From the NCBI RefSeq assembly GCF_000421405.1, contig NZ_ATWY01000025.1, positions 1 through 34,288 of the forward strand: a stretch of DNA of 34,288 nt, written 5' to 3'. The stretch is from Butyrivibrio sp. NC2007 (GTDB taxonomy: Bacteria > Bacillota > Clostridia > Lachnospirales > Lachnospiraceae). This document shows positions 17,463-25,697 of this stretch, one piece after another (position 1 is the first letter of the stretch; every line of letters begins with the position of its first letter). The notes under the pieces were generated by a model. That model saw only the letters and a program-made list of their open reading frames with translations, was not told the DNA's origin and searched no databases. A program made the translations under genes and the position numbers.

Positions 17463-18755
17463 ATGTACAGATTACTGATTGTAGATGACGAGCCTCTTGT
17501 GCAGATAGGCTTAAAGAGTATGCTGGCAAAAGAGCTGGCTGACAAAATAGAAGTAGTGGGAACAGCCTCCAACGGACAGGAGGCCTGGGACATCATCTCG
17601 GAAAATCCGCCGGACATCGTTATTGCCGACATCAGAATGCCGGTGATGACAGGGCTTGAGCTTCTGGGTAAGTCCCACAACAAGTACGGCTCAGTTCCTG
17701 CCTTTATAATGCTGACTGCCTACGAGGAATTCGAGATGGCAAGGCAGGCCATCGTCTATGACGCCGTGGACTACCTGGTCAAGATAGAGCTCAATCCCAA
17801 GACCCTTGCAAGTGCTATAGACAAAGCTATTTTGCGTGTTGACGAAGCACGTCCGTCCGGTGCATCCAAAGAAGCCGGCAGTACAGGCTCTCTTGAGGAC
17901 CTCAGACAGAAGTTCATGATGAAGCTCTTCAGTCACCTCCTTGGTTCTGAGGAAGCTCTTTTGAGCGAGGCAAGAAGCCTTAATCTTTCTTTTGACTACA
18001 ACCGCTACATCGTGGTTTATGGCGAGATTTCATCAGATGGCGCTTCGAGCTCAGGGGATGGCTTTACCCCGGAAGCACTTGATATCTACAACTCCAGCAT
18101 CAGCATGGCAAAAGAGATCATCTCCCGCCATGCACCGTGCCAGATTGTTTCAATTGACCTGCAGCACTTCGCAGTTGTCTTTTCCTTCACTGAGGATACT
18201 CCCGTTGCCGGAACCATGGACCTTATAACGGAGGCACTGGAGAATGCCAGGACCATGATAACCAGTTACTTTAAGGCTTCCCTTACCTTTGGTATCGGCT
18301 CTGCCGTCTCTACACCCATGGATATCGCAATCTCTTTTGACGAAGCAAAGACTGCACAGCAGCAGGCAGACAGCGCCCAGCCCATTCGTCTCTTCAGTCA
18401 CATCGTAGGCAGCAACAGGCGCTCGGGCAAGGACAAGCTCATCGGCGCGATCCAGCAGTACATCGACGAGAACCTCGGCGGTAAGCTGCAGCTAAACGAA
18501 GTCGCAGAGGTCTTCGGACTCTCACCGGCTTATCTGTCAGTTCTTTTCAAGAAAAATACAGAGACGGGCTTCTCAGAATACGTCTACACCAAGAAGATCG
18601 ATCGGGCAAAAGAGATGCTCCTCTCCGGTGATATGAAGATCTACGAAGTCGCTGATGCTCTTGGGTTTGAGTCAGCGTACTACTTCTCCAAGGTGTTCAA
18701 GAAGGTAGACGGGCATAGCCCCAGAGAATATATTCAGAGTAAGAGTGATATGTGA
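17463..18755 (+). CDS. Response regulator, YesN-like with AraC-type DNA-binding domain
   Basis: The receiver domain (1–120) has the acidic pocket Asp8/Asp9, phospho-acceptor Asp56 in DIVIADIRMP, Thr85 and Lys107. A middle region (about 150–310) resembles the helical linker of YesN-type regulators. The C-terminus (about 325–430) has two AraC helix-turn-helix units: LNEVAEVFGLSPAYLSVLFK and IYEVADALGFESAYYFSKVF, followed by HSPREYI. It starts 24 bases after the kinase gene, so the two are co-transcribed. It probably activates the divergent importer/lyase operon. The stop codon TGA (18753–18755) lies inside the left arm of the second large palindrome, so the palindrome inserted at, or contributed, the end of the gene. 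Confidence 0.95.
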   Translation: MYRLLIVDDEPLVQIGLKSMLAKELADKIEVVGTASNGQEAWDIISENPPDIVIADIRMPVMTGLELLGKSHNKYGSVPAFIMLTAYEEFEMARQAIVYDAVDYLVKIELNPKTLASAIDKAILRVDEARPSGASKEAGSTGSLEDLRQKFMMKLFSHLLGSEEALLSEARSLNLSFDYNRYIVVYGEISSDGASSSGDGFTPEALDIYNSSISMAKEIISRHAPCQIVSIDLQHFAVVFSFTEDTPVAGTMDLITEALENARTMITSYFKASLTFGIGSAVSTPMDIAISFDEAKTAQQQADSAQPIRLFSHIVGSNRRSGKDKLIGAIQQYIDENLGGKLQLNEVAEVFGLSPAYLSVLFKKNTETGFSEYVYTKKIDRAKEMLLSGDMKIYEVADALGFESAYYFSKVFKKVDGHSPREYIQSKSDM

Positions 18756-18831
18756 GTCAGTGGGGACGTTTCAGTTTGACTCATTTTGCTTCACAAAATG
18801 AGTCAAACTGAAACGTCCCCACTGACTCACA
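18751..18831. repeat. 81-bp perfect palindrome, copy 2 of the REP/MITE-like element
   Basis: Arms 18751–18788 and 18794–18831 (38 bases each) are exact reverse complements around the loop CTTCA, the reverse complement of the loop of copy 1. Over the 37 shared arm bases it differs from copy 1 at two positions (18760 G for C, 18775 T for A), and both changes are matched in the opposite arm (18822, 18807). It lies between the convergent response-regulator and acyltransferase genes and overlaps the regulator stop codon. No T-tract is present on either side. Confidence 0.9.
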
Positions 18832-18851
18832 ACTGTCTCCCCAATGTCTTC

Positions 18852-19904
18852 TTAGATTACCCACTTTTTTAGCACCGGTATGTGACTGATCACAAGTACG
18901 ATGCAAGCAGAAATCACATAGTCTGCAAATGCAAGTAGCGGAAGCATCAGTAATGGCGTTCCTAATACCGGACTTAATCCAATCTTCCTAAATACAATAA
19001 GCCCAAAGTCATGCACCAGATATATTCCGAGATTCATTTTTGAAAGCTTTATTATTACTCTCATAATTTTGCTACCCGGATCCACATCCTTAAATCTGTA
19101 TTTGAAAAAGACAAATGCTGCCAAGCCAAAAAGAGGCATTCCGGCATTTGTATATTTATGATAGGCGAGCGTCGGATACTGATTGATGATTATTATCGTA
19201 GAAACCACTGCAAACATAATCAGCGCTGATGCTATACCAAGGGTGTAGATTATCTTTCTCTGCTTGGGACTCAGCTCCATAGTGCCAAAATAGTATCCCG
19301 CAAGATAATAAAGAACATATCCTGAGATGTTAGACAGATCAAACTTCCCCGTTAACCATGTAGTGCTATCTGCAACTGCAGGAATAAGCTGCAGTGTTGG
19401 GATCAGATAAGTAAGCAAAAATGACACCAGAAGAAAATATCTCATGGCCTTTCGGTCAGTAGCAACAGGCCTTAGAGCCGGTGTAATTATGTAGAGCCCT
19501 GCTATGGTAAAGATATACCACATATGATATCTGCCCGAAAGTGTGTCCTGAAGGAGTTTCTCACCAACGCCTCCCGACAGCGATCTCGAAGTCATGAAGC
19601 CACTGGTGATAAGGGCATAGAGAAATGACCAGAAAAAGAAAGCGCAAAGAAGTCTTGGTATATACTTTTTAAAAATATCAGAAGGACTTACCTGTCTTTG
19701 CGGGTTCAAAAACAGATATCCGCTGATCATCAGGAAAACCGGAACGCTAAATCTCCCCAGCATATCAAAAACATTTATCACTCCCCAGGGATAGATCCCA
19801 AATGGGGCCTCATACCAGCTGATAGTGCCGGTGTGAACAATTATGACACCTAACATGGATGCCACTTTTGCAATATCAAGAAAGCATTCTCTTTTCTTTT
19901 CCAT
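18852..19904 (-). CDS. Acyltransferase family 3 membrane protein
   Basis: Integral membrane protein of the acyltransferase-3 (OatA/WecH/NodX-like) family, which moves acyl groups, often acetyl, onto sugars of cell-surface polysaccharides. It has about ten hydrophobic segments. Family signatures are the N-terminal FLDIAKVASMLGVIIVHTG with the conserved His, the FSVPVFLMISGYLF segment, WYIFTIAGLYIITPALRP, and a late KMNLGIYLVHDFG. The open frame reaches 19988, but the extension covers the pckA terminator and a TATAAT box (19945–19950), so MEKKRECFLD at 19904 is chosen. GGGAGGAG lies 16 bases upstream, farther than usual. The acceptor is unknown. It lies outside the importer operon and may be unrelated to it. 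Confidence 0.85.
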   Translation of the reverse strand: MEKKRECFLDIAKVASMLGVIIVHTGTISWYEAPFGIYPWGVINVFDMLGRFSVPVFLMISGYLFLNPQRQVSPSDIFKKYIPRLLCAFFFWSFLYALITSGFMTSRSLSGGVGEKLLQDTLSGRYHMWYIFTIAGLYIITPALRPVATDRKAMRYFLLVSFLLTYLIPTLQLIPAVADSTTWLTGKFDLSNISGYVLYYLAGYYFGTMELSPKQRKIIYTLGIASALIMFAVVSTIIIINQYPTLAYHKYTNAGMPLFGLAAFVFFKYRFKDVDPGSKIMRVIIKLSKMNLGIYLVHDFGLIVFRKIGLSPVLGTPLLMLPLLAFADYVISACIVLVISHIPVLKKWVI

Positions 19905-19944
19905 CAGAATTCTTTTGAAACTCCTCCCAACAATTATTAATAGT

Positions 19945-19950
19945 ATTATA
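19945..19950 (-). promoter_or_regulatory. -10 box of the acyltransferase gene
   Basis: TATAAT on the minus strand lies directly after the pckA terminator. The hexamer 17 bases upstream is TTTTCC, a poor -35. The predicted start near 19938 supports translation from 19904 rather than 19988. Confidence 0.4.
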
Positions 19951-19952
19951 CG

Positions 19953-19985
19953 AAAAGGCACTACGCCGGAAAAGACGTAGTGCCT
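19953..19985 (-). terminator. Terminator of pckA
   Basis: Arms AGGCACTACG (19985–19976 on the minus strand) and CGTAGTGCCT (19965–19956) form a perfect 10-bp stem with a 10-base loop, followed by TTTT (19956–19953, sharing the last T of the stem). It lies 31 bases beyond the pckA stop. On the plus strand a T-rich run follows the same stem, so it could work in both directions. Confidence 0.75.
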
Positions 19986-20016
19986 CATTTATTTTTTCTA
20001 TTGAAGAACTTCTAAA

Positions 20017-21630
20017 TTAGAGCTTAGGACCAGCTGCAACAAGTGCCTTACCAGCATCGTTTCCTTCATACTTCTTGAAGTTCTTTGTGAATCTCTCTGC
20101 AAGATCCTTAGCCTTAGCTTCCCACTCAGAAGCATCAGCGTATGTATCTCTAGGATCAAGGATTGCAGGATCAACACCGGGAAGTGATGTAGGAACTTCG
20201 AAATCGAAGATCGGAATCTTCTTGGTCTCAGCCTTGAGAACGTCGCCGTTAAGGATTGCATCGATTATTCCACGAGTATCCTTGATGGAGATTCTCTTGC
20301 CTGTTCCGTTCCAACCTGTATTTACAAGGTAAGCCTTAGCGCCAGACTTCTGCATCTTCTTAACGAGCTCCTCACCGTACTTTGTAGGATGAAGCTCAAG
20401 GAATGCCTGACCGAAGCATGCTGAGAATGTAGGTGTAGGCTCTGTGATTCCTCTCTCTGTTCCGGCAAGCTTAGCTGTGAAGCCTGACAGGAAGTAGTAC
20501 TGTGTCTGCTCAGGTGTCAGGATAGATACTGGAGGAAGTACTCCGAAAGCATCAGCTGACAGGAAGATTACGTTCTGGGCTGCAGGACCTGAAGATGTAG
20601 GATGTACGTTAAGAACGATGTTCTTAATGTGGTTGATAGGATAAGATACACGAGTATTCTCTGTAACGCTCTTATCATCAAAGTCGATCTTGCCGTTGCC
20701 GTCTACAGTTACGTTCTCAAGAAGAGCATCTCTCTTAATAGCGTTGTAGATATCAGGCTCTGAATCCTTATCAAGACCGATAACCTTAGCATAGCAGCCG
20801 CCCTCGAAGTTGAATACTCCGTTGTCGTCCCAGCCGTGCTCGTCATCACCGATAAGAAGTCTCTTAGGATCTGTTGAAAGTGTTGTCTTACCTGTTCCTG
20901 AAAGTCCGAAGAAGATTGCTGTGTTCTCACCGTTCATATCTGTGTTAGCTGAGCAGTGCATAGAAGCAATTCCCTTAAGAGGCAGGTAGTAGTTCATCAT
21001 TGAGAACATACCCTTCTTCATCTCTCCGCCGTACCATGTGTTGATGATAACCTGCTCACGGCTTGTGATGTTGAATGCTACGCATGTCTCTGAGTTAAGG
21101 CCAAGTGCCTGGTAGTCGTCAACCTTTGCAAGAGATGCATTGTAAACTACGAAGTCAGGCTCAAAGTTTGCAAGCTCTTCATCTGTAGGAACGATGAACA
21201 TGTTCTTAATGAAGTGAGCCTGCCAAGCAACCTCAACGATGAAACGAACTGCCATACGAGTATCCTTGTTAGCTCCGCAGAATGCGTCAACAACAAAGAG
21301 TCTCTTGTTTGAAAGCTCGTTCTTAGCGATCTCTTTAACCTTAGCCCATGTCTCTTCTGTCATAGGGTGGTTGTCGTTCTTGTACTCGTCTGAAGTCCAC
21401 CATACAGTGTCCTTGGAGTTCTCATCCATAACGATGTACTTATCTTTAGGAGAACGACCTGTGTAGATACCGGTCATAACGTTTACAGCGCCAAGCTCTG
21501 TGTCAACGCCCTTCTCATATCCGGTAAGTTCAGGCTTCATTTCCTCTGTGTAAAGATCATCATATGAAGGATTGTGGACGATCTCTGTAGTACCTGTGAT
21601 TCCATACTTGGTTAAATCGATGTTTGCCAT
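20017..21630 (-). CDS. pckA: Phosphoenolpyruvate carboxykinase (ATP)
   Basis: Interconverts oxaloacetate plus ATP with PEP plus CO2 plus ADP. In rumen and gut fermenters it often runs toward oxaloacetate as a CO2-fixing, ATP-forming step. Visible motifs: TGRSPKDKY with the substrate-binding Arg59, GGEMKKGMF with the Mn-binding Lys region (205–206), SMHCSAN with His225, kinase-1a P-loop GLSGTGKT (242–249), GDDEHGWDD with the metal aspartates (262–263), and [19 protein letters not shown]. 537 residues is the normal length. GAGG stands 7–8 bases before the ATG. Single-gene unit with its own promoter (21744–21772) and terminator. Confidence 0.97.
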   Translation of the reverse strand: MANIDLTKYGITGTTEIVHNPSYDDLYTEEMKPELTGYEKGVDTELGAVNVMTGIYTGRSPKDKYIVMDENSKDTVWWTSDEYKNDNHPMTEETWAKVKEIAKNELSNKRLFVVDAFCGANKDTRMAVRFIVEVAWQAHFIKNMFIVPTDEELANFEPDFVVYNASLAKVDDYQALGLNSETCVAFNITSREQVIINTWYGGEMKKGMFSMMNYYLPLKGIASMHCSANTDMNGENTAIFFGLSGTGKTTLSTDPKRLLIGDDEHGWDDNGVFNFEGGCYAKVIGLDKDSEPDIYNAIKRDALLENVTVDGNGKIDFDDKSVTENTRVSYPINHIKNIVLNVHPTSSGPAAQNVIFLSADAFGVLPPVSILTPEQTQYYFLSGFTAKLAGTERGITEPTPTFSACFGQAFLELHPTKYGEELVKKMQKSGAKAYLVNTGWNGTGKRISIKDTRGIIDAILNGDVLKAETKKIPIFDFEVPTSLPGVDPAILDPRDTYADASEWEAKAKDLAERFTKNFKKYEGNDAGKALVAAGPKL

Positions 21631-21743
21631 TTGTTAACCTCTTTTCTTAATAATTTTTGCACGAATAATCATATACCTCACTATATACTGATAATTCGCG
21701 GATACACTATTAAATTACGGGGCAAATTGCGCCCACTACTACA

Positions 21744-21772
21744 TTTATACTACAAAGCCAAGCTTTTAACAA
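21744..21772 (-). promoter_or_regulatory. Promoter of pckA
   Basis: On the minus strand TTGTTA (21772–21767) and TATAAA (21749–21744) are 17 bases apart. Transcription would begin near 21737, giving a leader of about 107 bases. The leader contains GGGC(N7)GCCC near its 5' end, a small possible hairpin. Two copies of GGGCAAATT occur around the promoter (about 21720 and 21780) and might be regulator sites; this is weak. Confidence 0.5.
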
Positions 21773-21818
21773 TGTTTTTAGGGCAAATTTCTATGAAATA
21801 TGTGTAAATTAGTTAGCA

Positions 21819-23156
21819 TTAGCTACATGGACTGAAAATATCATCCGCCGCGTCTTCCGTCGCTTCAATGGCATAGCACTCAACTGTGTGTGGTGCCATG
21901 TCAACGCACTCTTTATCCTTGACGATTCCCTGCATTCCGCTCCAGATATCAACGGCCTTTGCCTCGGTCCCCGAAAGTCCCAGATCTTTAAACTTTATCT
22001 TGTGGCTCTGTGTCTTTTCCCCGATGTTAAAGATGGCAAGGAATGTTCTTCCGTCCTTGGCTCTGCTCCTCCAGATAACCAGGTCCTTCTTTCTGTATAT
22101 TTCCTTTGGCTTACGGCCTTTCTTGTGCATCTCAAGGAGTCTTTCATTGGTTAAAAGAGCTTTCGTAAACTCGTCATTCTCTCTGAGATCGCCGCCAAAC
22201 ATAAGAGGGGATCTGAAGATGCACCAGAGTGTCATAAGGATCTTTTGCTCATCATGTGTTAAGTGTGTGTAGTGGCCTTTCTCGCCGTTCTCGTCATTGC
22301 ACATGCAGACGCGTCCAAGAGGAAGCATGTCGCAATCAGGCCAGTGCCCCTTGCAACCTACGCCTTCCCACTCGTGGGCTTTCTCGAACATGTCGTAGAG
22401 CATCTTCCAGTTATCCCAGAAATCATCCGTCATGCGCCACATGTTGGCATTCTCTAATAAGAAGTCCTTCTGGCTAAGCTTGGCAGGTCCCGGTGAAAGG
22501 CTGAGAACCATGGGTCTTCCACACTTCTCAATAGCCTCTTTTATCATGGCAATCTCGGAAAATCCTGCTCCCGGAGCCTCCGGTCCGCAGTCAATCCTTG
22601 CGATGTCATCAACCTTGACGTAGTCAACGCCCCACTTCGCGTAGAGCTCAAATATTGAATCATAATAAGCCTGAGCGCCTTCAACCGAGGCGTCAACGCC
22701 GTACATATCCGTGTTCCACATGCAGATGGAGTTAGGGATCGCAATATCCCTAGCAGTCTTGTCTGTTCCCAGGATCTTGGTGTTCTGATGAACAGCCTGT
22801 CTCGGGATTCCTCTCATGATATGGATTCCGAACTTAAGGCCCATGTCATGTATCTTTTTCGCGATGGGGCCAAAGCCCTTGCCCTTAGCTGCAGAAGGGA
22901 ATCTGTTCACAGCAGGCACAAGCCTTGAGTACTCATCCATCTCCAGCTCTGTAAATTTGTGATACTGATGAGAATCCGCCGTGGGCTCATACCACTGGAT
23001 ATCGCATATCACGTACTCCCAGCCGTAGTCCTTAAGATTCTCTGCCATGTACTTCGCATTTCCGAGAAGCTGCTCCTCATTTACCGCTGCCCCGTAGCAG
23101 TCCCAGCTGTTCCACCCCATGGGCGGTCTTTTTGCAATAATCTCTTTCTCTTCCAT
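21819..23156 (-). CDS. Glycoside hydrolase family 27 (alpha-galactosidase-like)
   Basis: Retaining glycosidase of the GH27 TIM-barrel clan; members remove terminal alpha-galactose or beta-L-arabinopyranose. RPPMGWNSWDCYG at the N-terminus is the family opening. WGVDYVKVDDI holds the probable nucleophile Asp183, and MWRMTDDFWDNW holds the probable acid/base Asp245, four residues after Arg241 as in human alpha-galactosidase A. FRSPLMFGGDLRE is another conserved segment. The usual CDDGW block is CDIQWYEP here, so substrate preference may differ. No signal peptide, so cytoplasmic. It starts 2 bases after the rsmI stop and uses a ribosome-binding site inside rsmI, which makes it the tail gene of a housekeeping operon. 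No terminator was seen after it. Confidence 0.9.
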   Translation of the reverse strand: MEEKEIIAKRPPMGWNSWDCYGAAVNEEQLLGNAKYMAENLKDYGWEYVICDIQWYEPTADSHQYHKFTELEMDEYSRLVPAVNRFPSAAKGKGFGPIAKKIHDMGLKFGIHIMRGIPRQAVHQNTKILGTDKTARDIAIPNSICMWNTDMYGVDASVEGAQAYYDSIFELYAKWGVDYVKVDDIARIDCGPEAPGAGFSEIAMIKEAIEKCGRPMVLSLSPGPAKLSQKDFLLENANMWRMTDDFWDNWKMLYDMFEKAHEWEGVGCKGHWPDCDMLPLGRVCMCNDENGEKGHYTHLTHDEQKILMTLWCIFRSPLMFGGDLRENDEFTKALLTNERLLEMHKKGRKPKEIYRKKDLVIWRSRAKDGRTFLAIFNIGEKTQSHKIKFKDLGLSGTEAKAVDIWSGMQGIVKDKECVDMAPHTVECYAIEATEDAADDIFSPCS

Positions 23157-23158
23157 GA

Positions 23159-24022
23159 TCAGTCCCCCTCTTCTGTATTAAGCAGTGCCTGATAGATCTC
23201 CCTCTTTCCGACACCTCTGTCGGCTGCCACTTTCTTCATGGCGTCTTTGTGGGAGATTCCCTGGTCCTCGTAGTACTTCATGTGATCTTCGATGCTCATC
23301 TCCTGCCAGGAAAGTCTCTTTTCCTCGTCCTGCTCTTCGAGGCTCTTTCCCTCTATTACCAGCACATACTCGCCTCTGGGCTCGTTTTCTTTGTAAAAAG
23401 AGATTGCCTCGGCAATAGTGGTTGGTCGAACTTCTTCATATTTCTTGGTGAGCTCTCTGCAGATGGAGATGCGCCTGTCGCCAAGCGTCTCATACAGGTC
23501 ATCCAGCGCAGCCTTTAAGTGATGCGGTGCTTCGTAGATGATCATTGTCCTGCTCTCATCCTTGAGGTCCTCAAGGATTCTTTTTCTGCCTTTTTTATCT
23601 TCAGTTGCTGAGGGCAGAAATCCCTCAAAACAAAATCTTCTGGTCGGAAGTCCCGACAGCGTCAGCGCTGTTATGCACGCAGCCGGTCCCGGTAGTGATG
23701 TGACAGTTATGCCTGCCTTGTGGCACTCGGCAACAAGAACCTCCCCCGGATCCGAAATGGCGGGCGTTCCTGCATCGGTAATAAGCGCAACATCGATTCC
23801 TTCCTGCATCTTCTGGATCAGGTACTGCGCTTTGTCGTACTTATTATATTCGTGATAGCTGGTCATCTCGGTGTGAATATCGAAATGATTCAGGAGCTTT
23901 ATGCTGTTCCTGGTGTCCTCCGCAGCAATAAGGTCGACACTCTTTAAGGTCTCCAGAACCCTGAAAGTCATGTCATCCAGATTTCCGATGGGGGTAGCAC
24001 ATAGATAAAGTTTACCTGCCAT
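23159..24022 (-). CDS. rsmI: 16S rRNA (cytidine-1402 2'-O)-methyltransferase RsmI
   Basis: Methylates the 2'-hydroxyl of C1402 in 16S rRNA, tuning decoding at the P site. The tetrapyrrole-methylase fold is shown by LYLCATPIGNLDDMTFRVL at the start, AEDTRNSIKLLNHF, the LITDAGTPAISDPGE loop that binds S-adenosylmethionine, and SLPGPAACITAL. 287 residues is normal. GAGGGAG lies 6 bases before the ATG, and the gene starts 12 bases after the methyltransferase gene. Its position next to a YabB/TrmN6-like methyltransferase is the conserved Bacillota order. Confidence 0.95.
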   Translation of the reverse strand: MAGKLYLCATPIGNLDDMTFRVLETLKSVDLIAAEDTRNSIKLLNHFDIHTEMTSYHEYNKYDKAQYLIQKMQEGIDVALITDAGTPAISDPGEVLVAECHKAGITVTSLPGPAACITALTLSGLPTRRFCFEGFLPSATEDKKGRKRILEDLKDESRTMIIYEAPHHLKAALDDLYETLGDRRISICRELTKKYEEVRPTTIAEAISFYKENEPRGEYVLVIEGKSLEEQDEEKRLSWQEMSIEDHMKYYEDQGISHKDAMKKVAADRGVGKREIYQALLNTEEGD

Positions 24023-24034
24023 TTTTTCTCCCTC

Positions 24035-24769
24035 TCAATATCCGTAGATATCGTAGATCTCCGGCGTATACTTCCCGGGAGCCTCGTAGATAATAAGCGG
24101 TTTTTCAACCGTCAGCCTTGATCTTCCGCCTCTTGCTCCTTCAATAAGAACCATGTTCGGCTCCTTGTCGGCGTAGGGGTAAACCAGCTGCATTCTCTTG
24201 GGCTCAACCTTGTACTCGTGCATCAGCACCATGATCTCCGCAAGCCTGAAGGGCCTGTGGACCATGTAGAACTTACCGCCGCTCTTAAGGCATCTAGCTG
24301 CTGCCCTGATAACGTCCTCAAGGTCGCAGAGCACCTCATGCCTTGCAATCGCCTTAGGGCCCTCCGGGTTCTTCAGCCCGTGGCCTCCTATCATATAAGG
24401 TGGATTACTTGTAACCACGTCAAAAGAGGCAGCGTCAAATAATTGCCCTGCCTCCTTAATATCGCCCTGTACTATTCTTACTCTGTCCTGGAGATCATTG
24501 TAAATGACGCTTCGCTGCGCCATATCTGCGCTCTCCTCCTGGATCTCAAGGCCTATGAGCTCTTTTGCATCTGTCTTGGCCGCCATTAGGATCGGTATGA
24601 TCCCGGTTCCTGTTCCCAGATCCAGTACTCTTCCTCCTTCCGGAGCAGAGGCAAATCCTGACAAAAGAACTGCATCCATCCCGAAGCAGAATTTCTCCGG
24701 GCTCTGGATTATCTTGTAGCCGTTCCTTTGCAGGTCATCAAGTCTCTCGCCTTCCTTAAGATCAACCAT
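24035..24769 (-). CDS. tRNA1(Val) (adenine-37 N6)-methyltransferase-like protein (YabB/YfiC family)
   Basis: Rossmann-type SAM methyltransferase: VLDLGTGTGIIPILMA is motif I, and FDVVTSNPPYM is the NPPY motif of N6-adenine methyltransferases. The opening block GYKIIQSPEKFCFGMDAVLLSGFA is characteristic of the YfiC/TrmN6 and B. subtilis YabB family. The open frame begins at 24811, but MVDLKEGERLDDL at 24769 matches the usual family N-terminus; the true start then overlaps the ricT stop by 8 bases (ATGGTTGA), giving translational coupling and 244 residues. RNA target is inferred from the family. Bacillota members are annotated by homology and the modified position may differ. Confidence 0.9.
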   Translation of the reverse strand: MVDLKEGERLDDLQRNGYKIIQSPEKFCFGMDAVLLSGFASAPEGGRVLDLGTGTGIIPILMAAKTDAKELIGLEIQEESADMAQRSVIYNDLQDRVRIVQGDIKEAGQLFDAASFDVVTSNPPYMIGGHGLKNPEGPKAIARHEVLCDLEDVIRAAARCLKSGGKFYMVHRPFRLAEIMVLMHEYKVEPKRMQLVYPYADKEPNMVLIEGARGGRSRLTVEKPLIIYEAPGKYTPEIYDIYGY

Positions 24770-25697
24770 CTGTAAGCTTGGACTTTCCTTCCTGCTTTTC
24801 GATCTTCTCAAGTTTCTCGAGCTCTTTCATCTCCTCGTCTTCCTGAGAATTCTTCTTGTTGTTATTGTTCTTTTTCTTCTGTTTCTTTCTGATCGTCTCT
24901 ATCTCTTCGAGCTTATACTCGTGAACTTCCTTCTCGTCGTTGACTTCAACAAGGATCTTCAGTGTCTGTCTTAAGATATTGACAGATGATACCTCTCCGC
25001 CAAGTCCATCCTTAGCTACGCAGTAGTCACCGACACCGGGCATCTTGCGATTGAGCTCCTCATATACATCTTCCTCGTTCTTGAGGCAGCACATAAGTCT
25101 TCCGCAAACACCGGAAATCTTGGTAGGATTAAGTGAAAGGCTCTGCTCCTTGGCCATCTTGATGGATACGGGAACAAAGTCTGAAAGATATGAGTGGCAG
25201 CAAAGAGGTCTTCCGCAAATGCCGTAGCCACCGATTATCTTGGTCTCGTCCCTGACACCGATCTGCCTGAGCTCTATCCTGGTCTTAAATACAGCCGCCA
25301 GGTCTTTTACCAGTTCTCTGAAATCGATCCTGCCGTCAGCTGTAAAGTAGAAGAGGATTTTGTTGTTGTCAAAGGTATATTCTGCATCGATGAGCTTCAT
25401 ATCAAGGTTGTGCTTCTTGATCTTTTCAAGACAAACCTTAAAGGCCTCTTTCTCTTTTTCCCTGTTGGCCTTCTCCTGCTCATCGTCCTTGGTGCTGGAG
25501 GTGCGAAGTACTGTCTTAAGGGGCTTGACCACCTTCTCGTCCTCGATGTCCTGAGGCTCTGAAACTACAGTTCCATACTCAACGCCCCTGGCTGTCTCAA
25601 CGATTACATGGTCACCCTTTTTAATGACATACTTGCCCGGTGAAAAATAATATATCTTGCCGGCTGTTCTGAATCTTACGCCGATTACTCTTGTCAT
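24762..25697 (-). CDS. ricT: PSP1-domain protein RicT (YaaT)
   Basis: In B. subtilis RicT (YaaT) forms a complex with RicA and RicF that binds iron–sulfur clusters, promotes RNase Y-dependent maturation of operon mRNAs and affects sporulation and competence. The PSP1 core is clear: VRFRTAGKIYYFSPG, GVEYGTV, LFYFTADGRIDFRELVKDLA, RTRIELRQIGVRDE-type segment (here KTRIELRQIGVRDE) and IGGYGICGRPLCC. Six cysteines (161, 166, 167, 198, 203, 204) form the paired CGRxLCC and CGRLMCC clusters. The C-terminal ~45 residues are a Lys/Asn- then Glu/Lys-rich tail. AAGGAG precedes the ATG, which overlaps the holB stop by 4 bases (25694–25697). Confidence 0.93.
   Translation of the reverse strand: MTRVIGVRFRTAGKIYYFSPGKYVIKKGDHVIVETARGVEYGTVVSEPQDIEDEKVVKPLKTVLRTSSTKDDEQEKANREKEKEAFKVCLEKIKKHNLDMKLIDAEYTFDNNKILFYFTADGRIDFRELVKDLAAVFKTRIELRQIGVRDETKIIGGYGICGRPLCCHSYLSDFVPVSIKMAKEQSLSLNPTKISGVCGRLMCCLKNEEDVYEELNRKMPGVGDYCVAKDGLGGEVSSVNILRQTLKILVEVNDEKEVHEYKLEEIETIRKKQKKKNNNNKKNSQEDEEMKELEKLEKIEKQEGKSKLTDG

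Noticed and set aside
13967..18831. CRISPR array or composite transposon bounded by the palindromes
   Set aside because: Only two copies about 4.8 kb apart, no spacer series and no transposase gene between them. The enclosed genes are the binding protein and the regulator pair, and the locus extends outside the copies.
21631..21818. Riboswitch in the long pckA leader
   Set aside because: Only one small GGGC/GCCC stem is visible, and no conserved riboswitch core or terminator precedes the start codon.
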